This document shows, one piece after another, positions 54,061 to 63,108 of a stretch of 64,000 nucleotides of DNA; position 1 is the first letter of the stretch; every line of letters starts with the position of its first letter. The notes below the pieces were generated by a model. That model saw only the letters and a program-made list of their open reading frames with translations, was not told the origin of the DNA and searched no databases. The DNA is taken from the NCBI GenBank assembly GCA_035654355.1, contig DASRXC010000078.1, positions 1 through 64,000 on the forward strand. Direction: 5' to 3'. The translations under genes were made by a program, and so were the position numbers. This stretch comes from JAFAHD01 sp035654355. GTDB taxonomy: Bacteria > Vulcanimicrobiota > Vulcanimicrobiia > Eremiobacterales > Eremiobacteraceae.

Positions 54061-55043
54061 TGGCGACCAAAACGGTTCTCGAAGGCGTGCGCGACGCGCT
54101 TTATAATGAGATGTCGCGCGACGAGCGCGTCTTCATCATGGGAGAAGACGTCGGCGCGCGCGGCAACGTCTTTCTCATCACCCAAGGTTTCTTGGACAAG
54201 TTCGGACGCCAGCGCGTCATCGACACTCCGCTCGCCGAAGCGTCGATCGTCGGCGTCGCCGTCGGTGCGGCCATGGCAGGCATGCGTCCTGTTGCCGAGA
54301 TCCAGTTCGCCGACTTCATCTATCCCGCGTACAACCAGATCGTCGGTGAGGCGGCGAAGATCCGATATCGAAGCGCCGGCGGCAACACGTGTCCGATGGT
54401 CATCCGCACGCCGTACGGCGGTGGCGTGCGCGGCGCATTGTCGCACTCCGTCAGCGTCGAAGCGTTATTCTACCACGTGCCGGGTTTGAAGATCGTTGTA
54501 CCGTCGACGCCGGCTGACGCGCAAGGCTTGTTGACGAGTGCGATCCGCGACGACGATCCGGTGATGTGTCTGGAGCACAAGCGCACGTATCGCCTCATCA
54601 AAGGCGACGTGCCCGAAGGCGATTTCACCGTGCCGATCGGCAAGGCGTCCATCGCCCGCGAAGGCAAAGACCTCACGGTGATCACGTATGGGTTGATGCG
54701 GCACACCTCTATGGAGGCGGCCGAGAAGGTCGCTGCTGAGGGCATCGACGCTGAAATCGTCGATTTGCGCTCGATTCGGCCGATGGATAGAGAGACGATC
54801 CTCAACAGCGTGACCAAGACCCGCCGGGCGCTCATCGTCCATGAAGACAACAAGTTCGGCGGCGTCGGCGCCGAGGTCGCAGCGATCATCGCCGAAGAGG
54901 CGTTGTTCGATCTCGACGCGCCTATCCGGCGCGTATGTGGGCCGGACGTGCCCGCGATGGGATACGCCAAGGAGTATGAGGAGGCGTTCATGCCGAGCGC
55001 CGAGCGCATCGCGACTGCGATGCGCGAGCTGGCCGCATATTGA
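54060..55043 (+). CDS. pdhB: 2-oxoacid dehydrogenase E1 beta (pyruvate type)
   Basis: The 327 aa protein matches transketolase-type beta subunits: FIMGEDVGARGNVF, DTPLAEASIVGVAVGAAMAG and PYGGGVRGALSHSVS at the TPP and subunit interface, with a C-terminal domain ending in VHEDNKFGGVGAEV. It completes the E1 active site. The ATG at 54060 overlaps the upstream stop. E2 starts 75 bp after it. Confidence 0.93.
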   Translation: MATKTVLEGVRDALYNEMSRDERVFIMGEDVGARGNVFLITQGFLDKFGRQRVIDTPLAEASIVGVAVGAAMAGMRPVAEIQFADFIYPAYNQIVGEAAKIRYRSAGGNTCPMVIRTPYGGGVRGALSHSVSVEALFYHVPGLKIVVPSTPADAQGLLTSAIRDDDPVMCLEHKRTYRLIKGDVPEGDFTVPIGKASIAREGKDLTVITYGLMRHTSMEAAEKVAAEGIDAEIVDLRSIRPMDRETILNSVTKTRRALIVHEDNKFGGVGAEVAAIIAEEALFDLDAPIRRVCGPDVPAMGYAKEYEEAFMPSAERIATAMRELAAY

Positions 55044-55118
55044 GGCGTTCGACACGATGATGCAGGACGGGCTCACGAAGCCCGTCTGCCGACGAACCGG
55101 ACTGTACGAGAGGAGACC

Positions 55119-56687
55119 ATGCCGCAGGTAGTGATGCCGCAGCTCGGCGAGACGGTGACGGAAGGCACCGTCGGCCGCTGGCTTAAGAAAGTCGGCGAGC
55201 CTGTCGCGAAATACGAGCCGCTCCTGGAAGTCGAGACCGATAAGGTCGCCTCGGAGATCCCGTCGCCGTTTGCCGGCACGCTGTCCGCGATCATGGCGGA
55301 AGAAGGCGCAACGGTTCCTGTCGGCTCGCCCGTGTGCGAGATTCTCGGCGCGGGTGAAGCGCCCAGCACTGCGGCAACCGCGACGACACCATCGCCATCT
55401 GCGGCCTCTGCACCGGCCGCCGCACCAGCGCAGGTAGCTGACACAGCACCTGCACCGGCGCCAACGCCGCCGGCACCGTCACCATCGCCGGAGCCGGAAC
55501 CAGTACAAGCCGGCACTGTCGCACCGCCGCCCGCGCCGAATGTCGCCGGGTCGCAGTCGACCGATCAATCAGGCAACGGAGCGCGTTATTCGCCCGCCGT
55601 GCGACGGCTCGCACGCATGCATCACATCGATCTTACCGGCGTGACCGGATCCGGCCGTGGTGGTCGATTGACGGCGCGCGACGTCATCGCGCACGTCGAG
55701 TCCGGCGCCCCGGCCCCGTCCGCGGCACAACGTCAACAACCGCCGGCTGCAAGCGCGGCTGCACCGCCCACAACACCGCCGGCTGCGCCGACGCGCGCTC
55801 CGACTCCGGCGAGCGCAACTCCAGCCGCGGCGTCGGTCGTACCGCCAGCTGCTGCGCCGGCAAAACCAGCTGCGCCCAGTGCTCCGGCAGCGCCGCCGAG
55901 TGCCGCACCCGTTCCGTCTGCGCCGGCTGCACCAAGTGCACCGTCAGCGCCTATTGCTGCAAAGCCGATGACGGTCACGCCCGTGCCGATCGCGCCGCCA
56001 GGGCCAGAAGACACCGTCATCCGCCTCACGCAGATGCGCAAAACGATCGCCGAGCGCATGGTGCTGTCGAAGACCACCATACCGCATGCGTGGTCGATGG
56101 TCGAAGCCGACGTCACGAACATCGTGAAGTGGCGCGCGCGCGAGAAGGATGCGTTCAAGGCACGCGAGGGAGTCAACCTCACATACTTGCCGATCGTGAT
56201 TCAAGCGGTCTGTGCAGCGATCCGCGAGTACCCGATGGTCAATGCGACGTGGGCGGGTGACTCGATCATCCAGCGCAAGCACATCAACGTCGGGGTGGCG
56301 GTCGACATCGAGGAAGGCCTCATCGTCCCCGTTATCAAGGACGCGGACCGTTACAACCTGGGCGGGCTCGCGACCACTATCAATGAGCTTGCAACCCGCG
56401 CCCGCAATCGCAAGTTGACGATGGACGACCTTATCGACGGCACGATCACTGTGGATAACACCGGAAGTCTAGGAAGCATCGCGTCGGTGCCGATCATCAA
56501 TCCGCCGCAAGCCGCCATCATGACGACCGAAGCTATCGTACGCCGTCCGTGGGTGGTCGACGACGCCATCGCGATCCGCGATATTATGAATCTTTGCTTG
56601 TGTTTGGACCACCGGGTCTTGGACGGCGCAGTCGCGTCCCATTTCCTGCAAGCCGTGAAAAAACGGCTCGAAAGCTTTACCGGCTAA
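55119..56687 (+). CDS. pdhC: Dihydrolipoamide acyltransferase (E2)
   Basis: The 522 aa product has a lipoyl domain (1-77, lipoyl lysine in the ETDKVASE motif at Lys42) and a peripheral-subunit-binding domain (about 157-193). The catalytic domain (about 299-522) has the acyltransferase DHRVLDGA. Two long Ala/Pro-rich linkers (about 79-154 and 196-296) give the arm its flexibility. It transfers the acyl group to CoA. No E3 gene lies in the window. Confidence 0.94.
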   Translation: MPQVVMPQLGETVTEGTVGRWLKKVGEPVAKYEPLLEVETDKVASEIPSPFAGTLSAIMAEEGATVPVGSPVCEILGAGEAPSTAATATTPSPSAASAPAAAPAQVADTAPAPAPTPPAPSPSPEPEPVQAGTVAPPPAPNVAGSQSTDQSGNGARYSPAVRRLARMHHIDLTGVTGSGRGGRLTARDVIAHVESGAPAPSAAQRQQPPAASAAAPPTTPPAAPTRAPTPASATPAAASVVPPAAAPAKPAAPSAPAAPPSAAPVPSAPAAPSAPSAPIAAKPMTVTPVPIAPPGPEDTVIRLTQMRKTIAERMVLSKTTIPHAWSMVEADVTNIVKWRAREKDAFKAREGVNLTYLPIVIQAVCAAIREYPMVNATWAGDSIIQRKHINVGVAVDIEEGLIVPVIKDADRYNLGGLATTINELATRARNRKLTMDDLIDGTITVDNTGSLGSIASVPIINPPQAAIMTTEAIVRRPWVVDDAIAIRDIMNLCLCLDHRVLDGAVASHFLQAVKKRLESFTG

Positions 56688-56809
56688 CGCCCCCAAAGCC
56701 CCACCTAGCAAGGGGCAGGGACGCTTCGCACCCGAGCGGAACTGCCGACCCGTAATTAATCGCAAAGTTGCCTTTGCGACCATATCTCACGCTTGAGGAA
56801 AGGACCTCT

Positions 56810-57598
56810 ATGCGGATGAGCTTATCACGTTTGGCCGCGTTCGGGCTCGCGTTTATGGCCGGGGTAACTTTGGCGTCCTGTGCCAGCAGTAGCGCGCCGT
56901 TCCCAGGAACCGGTCCGAATCCTCAGACCATCAGCTTCCCGGGCGGCGCGTCGCGCGTCCGCTTCGTCCAAGGTTCGCCGAACCTGAATCTCGGCATCAA
57001 CCTGGTCGATTTGTACATCGACAACAAGTTCGCCGGGACGTATTCGTACGGGACCGTCGGCGCGTGGATCTACTCGCTGCCGATCGGTGTGCACCGCTTC
57101 CAGCTCGTCCAAGCGGGGACGACGAACCCGGTGTTCCTCGACTCGACGTTCACCGTTACCGCCAACAACAAGTACACGCTCATCGCTCAAGGCGATGCGG
57201 CGGTTCATTCGACGAAGTTCACGTTCGTCACGACGCCACACTACACCACGCCGTCAGGAGCGGTCGCGGCGAGCTTCTTCAACGCATCGCCGCGTAATTC
57301 GCTTGCGACGATGTTCTACAATTGCATGACCGGCGGGCCGGCGTGTCTGAACGGCATTGGCGCCAACAATATCTTGTTCCACTCGGTCAACGATGGATGG
57401 TGCTTCGGGGCGTTCAATGGCGCCACACTTGTCGCGTCGAACCCCCTCGGGACCAATCCCGTCGCTGGCACGTGCGCGATAGTCTTCCTGGTGCCGACGA
57501 CGACAGCGCCGAGCAATAACATCGAGTTCTTCCTTATCGATGACATCGCCACAGCCGGTTCGATCTTGCTCACTTCGACAGGCCAACAGAACGGCTGA
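56810..57598 (+). CDS. DUF4397-type secreted lipoprotein
   Basis: The 262 aa product has a lipoprotein signal with lipobox LASC near residue 24. The DUF4397-type beta-sandwich repeats follow: RVRFVQGSPNLNLGINLVDLYID and AASFFNASP in a second unit. Such domains are found in surface proteins, but their function is unknown. GGAAAGGA 5 nt before the ATG at 56810 supports this start. It ends before a strong terminator at 57622. Confidence 0.83.
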   Translation: MRMSLSRLAAFGLAFMAGVTLASCASSSAPFPGTGPNPQTISFPGGASRVRFVQGSPNLNLGINLVDLYIDNKFAGTYSYGTVGAWIYSLPIGVHRFQLVQAGTTNPVFLDSTFTVTANNKYTLIAQGDAAVHSTKFTFVTTPHYTTPSGAVAASFFNASPRNSLATMFYNCMTGGPACLNGIGANNILFHSVNDGWCFGAFNGATLVASNPLGTNPVAGTCAIVFLVPTTTAPSNNIEFFLIDDIATAGSILLTSTGQQNG

Positions 57599-57621
57599 TC
57601 GCGAGGGACAACAGCTCGAAG

Positions 57622-57653
57622 AGCGGCGCCCGCCAGGGCGCCGCTTCCGTTTT
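57622..57653 (+). terminator. Intrinsic terminator between convergent genes
   Basis: AGCGGCGCC and GGCGCCGCT form a perfect 9 bp stem around a 6 nt loop, followed by TCCGTTTT. It ends the DUF4397 lipoprotein transcript just before the convergent MFS gene. Confidence 0.75.
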
Positions 57654-57673
57654 ATGGCCGAGCTGATTGGCCG

Positions 57674-58948
57674 CTACGTCAGTTCGCGGACGTCGGGCCG
57701 GCGAGCGGTGAGGAGCACGGCGAAAACGAGCACAGCGCCGCCCAGAACGAAGGCCACCGGCAGCGATGTCACGCTGGCGATCGAGCCCAAGAGCCACGAA
57801 CCGAGCGGCATGAAGCCGAGGAAAATCATCGTGTAGATCGCCATCACGCGACCGCGCATGGCGAGCGGCGTGTGCGTCTGCAAGATGGTGTTCGCCGTGC
57901 CGAGGTACAGCATCGCGGCGATTCCCAGGCACAATAAGACGGCACCGGCCGGCCACACCGAGCGCATTGCGCCCAGCAACGCCAAGAACGCGCCCGACAA
58001 AGCCGCGCTCACGATCAGCATGCCGCCGCGCTTGACCCGGCTGCCGATGAACGCAGTCGCGATCGAGCCAGCAAGCGCGCCCGCTCCGGCAACGGCCATG
58101 AGAATTCCCAACTCGCGCGCATTCGCGCCGAGGTTCGCCTTGGCATAGGCGGGCAACAGCTGGATATATGGGCGGGCGAAAAGCGCTTGCACGGCCGAGA
58201 GGACGACGACCGCGAAGATCAGCGCATTTGCGCGCACGTAGAGGAAGCCCTCGATAACGTCGTGCCAGATGTCGGTTTCGCCCGTCGTTCCCGTCGGTGG
58301 TTTGGGACTCATCATCAGTACGGCCGCGAACACCGCCAAATACGACGCGGCGTTGATGTAGAAGCACGCTGCGACCCCGTATGCGGCAACGATGACGCCG
58401 CCGAGCGCCGGACCGATGATCGCCGGACCGTTGAACGCAGCGGAGTTCAGCCCGATCGCGTTCATGAGCTCGCGTTTGCCCACGAGCACTGAGACGAGCG
58501 ATTGGCGCGTCGGCGCTTCGAACGAGCTGGCCGCTGCCGAAGCCGCGGCGATCACGAGCACGTGCCAGACGCGCACGACGCCGGTGTGGGCGAGCACGCC
58601 GAGCGCGAGCGTCAGGACTCCAAGCAGCAGCTCGCAGACGGCGAGAATGCGGCGGCGGTCGCGCCGGTCAGCGAGCGCGCCTGCAAATCCAGAAAGCGCG
58701 AAGACTGGGATCGCGCGCACGAAGCCGACGAGTCCCAAATAGAGCGATGCGAGCGCGGCATTGGGCGCGAGCTCGACGACAAGCCATCCTTGCGCGAGGA
58801 TCGCCATCCAGCCGCCGATGTTGGAGACGAGCAGCCCGAACCAGAGCAGCCGGAATTCGCGATAAGCCAGGGCGCCGAAGCGCTGCAGGGCTTCTTCTGA
58901 GGGCTGTTCGGCGGGGACGGGAGTCGCGACGACGGCGGAGGATGACAC
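57674..58948 (-). CDS. MFS transporter (exporter type)
   Basis: The 424 aa integral membrane protein has about 12 helices with the MFS motif FAGALADRRDRRRILAVCE after helix 2 and an N-terminal YREFRLLWFGLLVSNIGGWM segment. That opening is typical of the MFS_3 (EntS-like) exporter group. The start is GTG at 58948. It is on the same strand as the LuxE-LuxC-aminotransferase operon that ends 496 bp upstream, and may export a product of that operon. Confidence 0.88.
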   Translation of the reverse strand: MSSSAVVATPVPAEQPSEEALQRFGALAYREFRLLWFGLLVSNIGGWMAILAQGWLVVELAPNAALASLYLGLVGFVRAIPVFALSGFAGALADRRDRRRILAVCELLLGVLTLALGVLAHTGVVRVWHVLVIAAASAAASSFEAPTRQSLVSVLVGKRELMNAIGLNSAAFNGPAIIGPALGGVIVAAYGVAACFYINAASYLAVFAAVLMMSPKPPTGTTGETDIWHDVIEGFLYVRANALIFAVVVLSAVQALFARPYIQLLPAYAKANLGANARELGILMAVAGAGALAGSIATAFIGSRVKRGGMLIVSAALSGAFLALLGAMRSVWPAGAVLLCLGIAAMLYLGTANTILQTHTPLAMRGRVMAIYTMIFLGFMPLGSWLLGSIASVTSLPVAFVLGGAVLVFAVLLTARRPDVRELT

Positions 58949-59044
58949 GTCACTCGCGTTTCGCGCTACGCATCACCAAGTCCGGGCGCTGAAGTGCAGC
59001 GTCGCCCGCGTGAGTGGCGACATTTGTTGACCGAACAAACAGTA

Positions 59045-59068
59045 ACGACCGGGCGTGAGCCCGGTCGT
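59045..59068. repeat. Perfect 10 bp inverted repeat with GTGA loop
   Basis: ACGACCGGGC-GTGA-GCCCGGTCGT. In RNA the loop would be a stable GNRA-type tetraloop. A related but shorter hairpin with the same GGC-GTGA-GCC core lies at 59173-59190. Confidence 0.6.
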
Positions 59069-59172
59069 AACTGGTCTGGTCGATGGCGCTGAAGCCTCAT
59101 TTTCGAACTGGTCGACGGCCGTCGCCGGTTCGCTTACTTTGGCTTTACTGGGACGCGATCCCCAGGTCCATC

Positions 59173-59190
59173 ATTAGGCGTGAGCCTAAT
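59173..59190. repeat. 7 bp inverted repeat with GTGA loop
   Basis: ATTAGGC-GTGA-GCCTAAT. It repeats the loop and inner stem of the hairpin at 59045-59068. Confidence 0.55.
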
Positions 59191-59354
59191 CCCCAACGGC
59201 AGGGGTACCATTCCCGAGGTGCTCAGCTCTGTGCGATTGCACTCGCACCATCCGTTGTTGCTTCGCATCCCCGGCACCGCGGTCGGTGTAGTCGCAGTAT
59301 ACAATCGCATGTTAATGATGACAAGCCGAACGAACGTTCCTTTTGCCAATAAAT

Positions 59355-59405
59355 TGTGGATAAGCGCCACTTCGAAAAAAGTTCTTGTGGAAGAGTTGTG
59401 GATAA
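59355..59405 (-). promoter_or_regulatory. DnaA box cluster
   Basis: The 9-mer TTATCCACA is present twice on the minus strand (TGTGGATAA at 59355-59363 and 59397-59405). A weaker 7-of-9 match (TGTGGAAGA) lies at 59386-59394. The starts are 31 and 11 bp apart, so all three lie on one face of the helix. This looks like a DnaA-binding array. Confidence 0.65.
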
Positions 59406-59444
59406 GCTGTTTGATTGTGGGTGCGCGCGGGAATCTACGACGAG

Positions 59445-60791
59445 TTATGCGAGCGACTCCGCCAAAGCATCGACTCCGAACTCGAGTTGCTCGCGCGTGA
59501 TGACGAGCGGCGGCGAGAGCGAGAGCACGTTGCCGGCAGGTCCACCGGCAAGCACGATGACGCCGGTACGCAGCGCGTGGGTGATGACTCGCGCGGCCAG
59601 ATCGCCGTCAGGTTGCTCGTCATCCTTGACGAGCTCGACTCCCCACATCAAACCGCGTCCGCGCACGTGCCCAATTGCAGGACCCACCTCTTCGGCTGCT
59701 TCCTTTAACATCGCTTCCAGCTGAGCACCGACCGTCGCCGCGCGTTGCACCAAGCCGAGCGACTCGATCTGTGCTATCGATGCGAGCGCGGCAGCGCATC
59801 CGGTGGGTTGGCCGAGAAACGTGCTCGTGTGGATCGCCTCTCCTTCGGACGGCGGCCACGCGTCCATGACCTCCGCGCGGCCGATGCACGCGGAGATAGG
59901 GAAGCCGGATGCCATCCCTTTGCCGACGCATAGCAGATCAGGGACCACGCCCGAGTGCTCACATGCGAACCAGCGGCCCGTACGCCCGAACCCGGTATAA
60001 ACTTCGTCCGCGATCAACAGCAGCTTGCGCCGATCGCACAGCTCGCGCAGATCGAGCAGCCAGTCGTCGGGCGCATCGACGTCCCCGCCCCGCCCTTGAA
60101 GCGGCTCGACGATCACCGCACCGATTGTATCGCCGGCCGGGCCGTCAAGCGCTTCTTCGACAAAGCTTAAGCAAGCCGTCTCGCACGACGGGTACGTCAA
60201 CTCGAGTGGACAGCGGTAGCAATACGCGTAGGGCACGCGCGTCGCAAACGTTCCGAGCTGCCGTTGGAACGGCGTTCGGAAGAAATCGCGGTCGGTGACT
60301 TCGAGCGCGCCGTACGTCAGACCGTGGTACGCGCCGGTGAAGCACAGCACGCCGGGCTTTCCCGTCGCCAACGCCGCTGTCTTGAGCGCTGATTCGACCG
60401 CCTCGGCGCCTGTCGACGAGAAGATCACCCGTTTGGCGCCCTCGCCGGGCGCGAGCGCGCACAGTTTTTCGGCAAGGGCGACCTTGACTTCGTTGGGATG
60501 CACGTCGCCGATGCCGTGCAGCAGCGTCTCCGCTTGCTTGGCGACGGCTTCAACGACGGCTGGATTGCTGTGACCGGTCGACGCGACGCCGAACGCAGCG
60601 GTGAGATCGACATATGTGTTGCCGTCGACGTCGATGAGATTCGCTCCGGCGCCGCGCTCGAAGAAAACGGGGAATTGATCGCTCGAGAATGTGATGTTCG
60701 GACTTTCGACGGCGCGTAGGCGCGTCATGAGCTCCCGGCTGCGCGGGCCGGGAGGCTCGACGACGATGCGCCCAAGCTCCTTGCCGGTCAT
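59445..60791 (-). CDS. Class III PLP aminotransferase in a fatty-acid-reductase operon
   Basis: The 448 aa enzyme has SSTGAEAVESALKTAA for phosphate binding, LLIADEVYTGFGRTG with the PLP-contacting Asp, and the PLP lysine in CVGKGMASGFPISAC. It matches omega-aminotransferases that aminate aldehydes or ketones. The ATG at 60791 overlaps the LuxC-like gene stop (ATGA), so an aldehyde made by the reductase may be its substrate. That link is inference. Confidence 0.9.
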   Translation of the reverse strand: MTGKELGRIVVEPPGPRSRELMTRLRAVESPNITFSSDQFPVFFERGAGANLIDVDGNTYVDLTAAFGVASTGHSNPAVVEAVAKQAETLLHGIGDVHPNEVKVALAEKLCALAPGEGAKRVIFSSTGAEAVESALKTAALATGKPGVLCFTGAYHGLTYGALEVTDRDFFRTPFQRQLGTFATRVPYAYCYRCPLELTYPSCETACLSFVEEALDGPAGDTIGAVIVEPLQGRGGDVDAPDDWLLDLRELCDRRKLLLIADEVYTGFGRTGRWFACEHSGVVPDLLCVGKGMASGFPISACIGRAEVMDAWPPSEGEAIHTSTFLGQPTGCAAALASIAQIESLGLVQRAATVGAQLEAMLKEAAEEVGPAIGHVRGRGLMWGVELVKDDEQPDGDLAARVITHALRTGVIVLAGGPAGNVLSLSPPLVITREQLEFGVDALAESLA

Positions 60792-61924
60792 CGGCAGAAG
60801 TCCCCGATCGCGGGGCGATATCCAAACGACGGCCTCTGCATCTCGCCGAGCGCGCATAGCCGGCGCGCGCCCGTCAGTCTGAACGCCGCACGCTCCTGTT
60901 CCGACGTGCCGGGCGTACAGGCCACCGTCTCAATCGATCTTCCATAGTATCGCAGCTGCGCCGCCACGGCGCGCGCATCCGGAGCCGGTTTGACGATGAC
61001 GATGCGGCCGAAGCCGGCGCACACCGGTTGTCCGAACGGTTCGAGCGCGACCACAAATTCGGGGATGCCGAGGCGTTGCGGGCCGAGCAGCAGCGTGTCA
61101 AGACCGTGTGGTGTTGGTGCCATCGCGGTGGCCGAAAGCCGGCGCACAAAATCGCTCACTAACGCATCTTCGCCCGCTTCAAAACGGGCGCGTGGAATCT
61201 CGTTCGCCCGGATCGCACCGGCGAGCGCATGCGAAAAGCGAAGCGCGCGGCCCGGATCACCCGCGACGTACACGGTTTGCGGCGACATGCAACCGCGCTG
61301 GTCGAACAGGCACACGTCGCGGGCGACGAGATCGGCTGCTTCGCCGATATCGCTCCCATCGCTCAGGAACGCGACGCTGTACGATTCGCCGTAGCCCGTG
61401 ACTGGGCGCTCGCCGGCGCGGGCGCGGATTTGCGCTATCGTCTCGTCTTCGCCGAACACGACGATCGCGTCCGAGTCCGCGAGCGCAGAAGCCTCCTCAC
61501 CGACGTCTCCACCGCGAAAATCGCGGATTTCAAGCGGGGCTCCAAGATCGTCGGCGCTCGCGAATTGCTCGGCGACGGCGCGCGCGAGGCCGCGCTCAGC
61601 GCTTGACGCCTTCAAGATCGCGCGGGCACCTACGATCGCCGCGCAAAACGCCGATTGCACTGCAGGTCCGAGAATATTGCCCGGCAGGAACACGAGGGTC
61701 GTCGCCGGCGAGCCGCCCGCCGCGTCGCACATCTCGGCGCAGCGCGCTTCGTCCAGATCCCACACGACGTTGTCGAGCGCGACCTCGACCCCGGGTCCGG
61801 GCCAGATCGAATCCGCGAGCAGCTCGCGCGCGCGTGTGCGCACAGGCGAACCGCGGTCGCGCCATTGTGCCGCCAAGCGTGCGATCGCGGCAGCGCGCGC
61901 CGCGGTCTCCATCTTGACGCTCAC
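60788..61924 (-). CDS. LuxC-like acyl-CoA/acyl-protein reductase
   Basis: The 378 aa product belongs to the LuxC acyl reductase family (PF05893 type): TTLVFLPGNILGPAVQSAF, FGEDETIAQIRA and RDVCLFDQRGCMSPQTVYV, where a conserved Cys should form the acyl-enzyme. It reduces an activated acyl group to an aldehyde with NADPH or NADH. The start is GTG at 61924 overlapping the LuxE-like stop (GTGA); an ATG at 61912 is an alternative. It sits between the LuxE-like and aminotransferase genes. Confidence 0.88.
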   Translation of the reverse strand: MSVKMETAARAAAIARLAAQWRDRGSPVRTRARELLADSIWPGPGVEVALDNVVWDLDEARCAEMCDAAGGSPATTLVFLPGNILGPAVQSAFCAAIVGARAILKASSAERGLARAVAEQFASADDLGAPLEIRDFRGGDVGEEASALADSDAIVVFGEDETIAQIRARAGERPVTGYGESYSVAFLSDGSDIGEAADLVARDVCLFDQRGCMSPQTVYVAGDPGRALRFSHALAGAIRANEIPRARFEAGEDALVSDFVRRLSATAMAPTPHGLDTLLLGPQRLGIPEFVVALEPFGQPVCAGFGRIVIVKPAPDARAVAAQLRYYGRSIETVACTPGTSEQERAAFRLTGARRLCALGEMQRPSFGYRPAIGDFCR

Positions 61925-63036
61925 GCGCGCACGCTGAGCGCCGCGTCGACCGCGATGCTGCAACCCTTCGGCGGCTCGCCGGGCGCTCGGCCGAGCAGCT
62001 CGAGACCGCCGTCAGCTTCGCGCGCAAGATCGCCGGTCAACACCGCGCACACCGAGCCTCGATTGCTCAAGTCGAAGACCTGGAGCAGGCCTGTCTCGCC
62101 TTTTGGCAGTGGTTGCGCGCTAACCGGATCGACGATGCGCGCGCGCGCCCAATGCGGTCCGACCTTTACCCCATAACGCGGTGTGCGGCGCGCGAACGAG
62201 TCGGCGATGTTCGCGTCATACCATTGACTGCCGAGCTCGCACATACCGTACTCGGCCGCGCACAGCTCGCGCGGCACGCCCAACACGCGCACAAACCAGC
62301 CGTAGAGCTCGTCGCGTTCGACCGAACGCGACTTGCCCTTGAAGCCGCCGGTTTCTATTACGCGGCTGCCGGCCGGCAATGCGAAGCGCAGATCTTCTCG
62401 CGCGCAGCGGTCGAAGAAATGCACGAATGCAAACGCGGTGGCCGCCACGAGCACCGGCTCGCTCGCGCCTCGCAACGCGTCGATGGCACCGGCGAAATCA
62501 AGCGCATCGCCGTGCATGAAGAAGCCGTCGCGCGCGGTCCCGAACGTCCGGCTGATCGCGCTGAGCATGTACGAAAGCGAAGAGTGCGGCGCATCCTTGG
62601 CGGATGGAGCCAGCGCGAGCATCCGGATGCGCGGCCGGTCGGGTAGCACGCGCTCGCGGAAGTGCGCCGCCAGCGAGGCATCGTACAGCGCCGTGTCTTC
62701 GAGCTCGAGGCGCGAGCGATTCGAACGCGTCGTGCCGCTTGAGAAAAAGGTCCAGCGCGTCCGGTCCGGCTGAAAACACGCCAGGCGAAGCGGCGCGAAC
62801 GCAGAGGTCGGGATCGCGGGGACCTGAGTCCAACGCTCGGCGCTCGCCGGGCTGACGCCGAAGCGGTCGCAGTAACGGCGGTACGGCTCGTTCGCTTGGT
62901 ATTGATACTCGAACAGATCGAGCGCGAGCCGATTGAACTCGTCCTCTCCCGCTGAAGCGGTCGCGATGAACTCAAGGATGCGACGGTCGAGGTCGATCGC
63001 GCTCTGCGCCTCCGGCCGCAGGCGATGAGATGGCAT
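61921..63036 (-). CDS. LuxE-like acyl-activating (acyl-protein synthetase) enzyme
   Basis: The 371 aa protein matches the LuxE acyl-protein synthetase family (PF04443 type). TFFSSGTTRSNRSR is the ATP-binding loop, with ETGGFKGKSR and the AEYGMCELGSQWYD motif following, the latter typical of adenylate-forming enzymes. It would activate a fatty acid as an acyl-AMP for the LuxC partner. The ATG at 63036 is chosen because a further ATG at 63117 would overlap the divergent thioesterase start. Confidence 0.88.
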   Translation of the reverse strand: MPSHRLRPEAQSAIDLDRRILEFIATASAGEDEFNRLALDLFEYQYQANEPYRRYCDRFGVSPASAERWTQVPAIPTSAFAPLRLACFQPDRTRWTFFSSGTTRSNRSRLELEDTALYDASLAAHFRERVLPDRPRIRMLALAPSAKDAPHSSLSYMLSAISRTFGTARDGFFMHGDALDFAGAIDALRGASEPVLVAATAFAFVHFFDRCAREDLRFALPAGSRVIETGGFKGKSRSVERDELYGWFVRVLGVPRELCAAEYGMCELGSQWYDANIADSFARRTPRYGVKVGPHWARARIVDPVSAQPLPKGETGLLQVFDLSNRGSVCAVLTGDLAREADGGLELLGRAPGEPPKGCSIAVDAALSVRA

Positions 63037-63108
63037 GTTCGACACGTTTGACAGGACAACGTCCTTCTCATCCGAAGCCGGGCGAACCGCTCGCGAAAGA
63101 CAAACGAG

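Larger units (their letters stand above)
58949..59444. other. Intergenic region with DnaA boxes and two GTGA hairpins
   Basis: This 496 bp gap between the MFS start and the aminotransferase stop is the longest non-coding stretch in the window and is relatively AT-rich in its right half. It holds two hairpins with GTGA loops (59045-59068 and 59073-region repeat at 59173-59190) and two perfect DnaA-type 9-mers (59355, 59397). It must also hold the MFS promoter and the operon terminator. No credible gene is seen. Confidence 0.6.

Noticed and set aside
59083..59370. Short open frames on both strands in the DnaA-box region
   Set aside because: They have no ribosome site, overlap one another and run through the palindromes; no protein-like composition.
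60788..63036. Bioluminescence operon
   Set aside because: LuxC- and LuxE-like genes are present, but no luciferase (luxA/luxB) or luxD is seen, and an aminotransferase occupies their place. Such reductase genes occur in many non-luminous bacteria.
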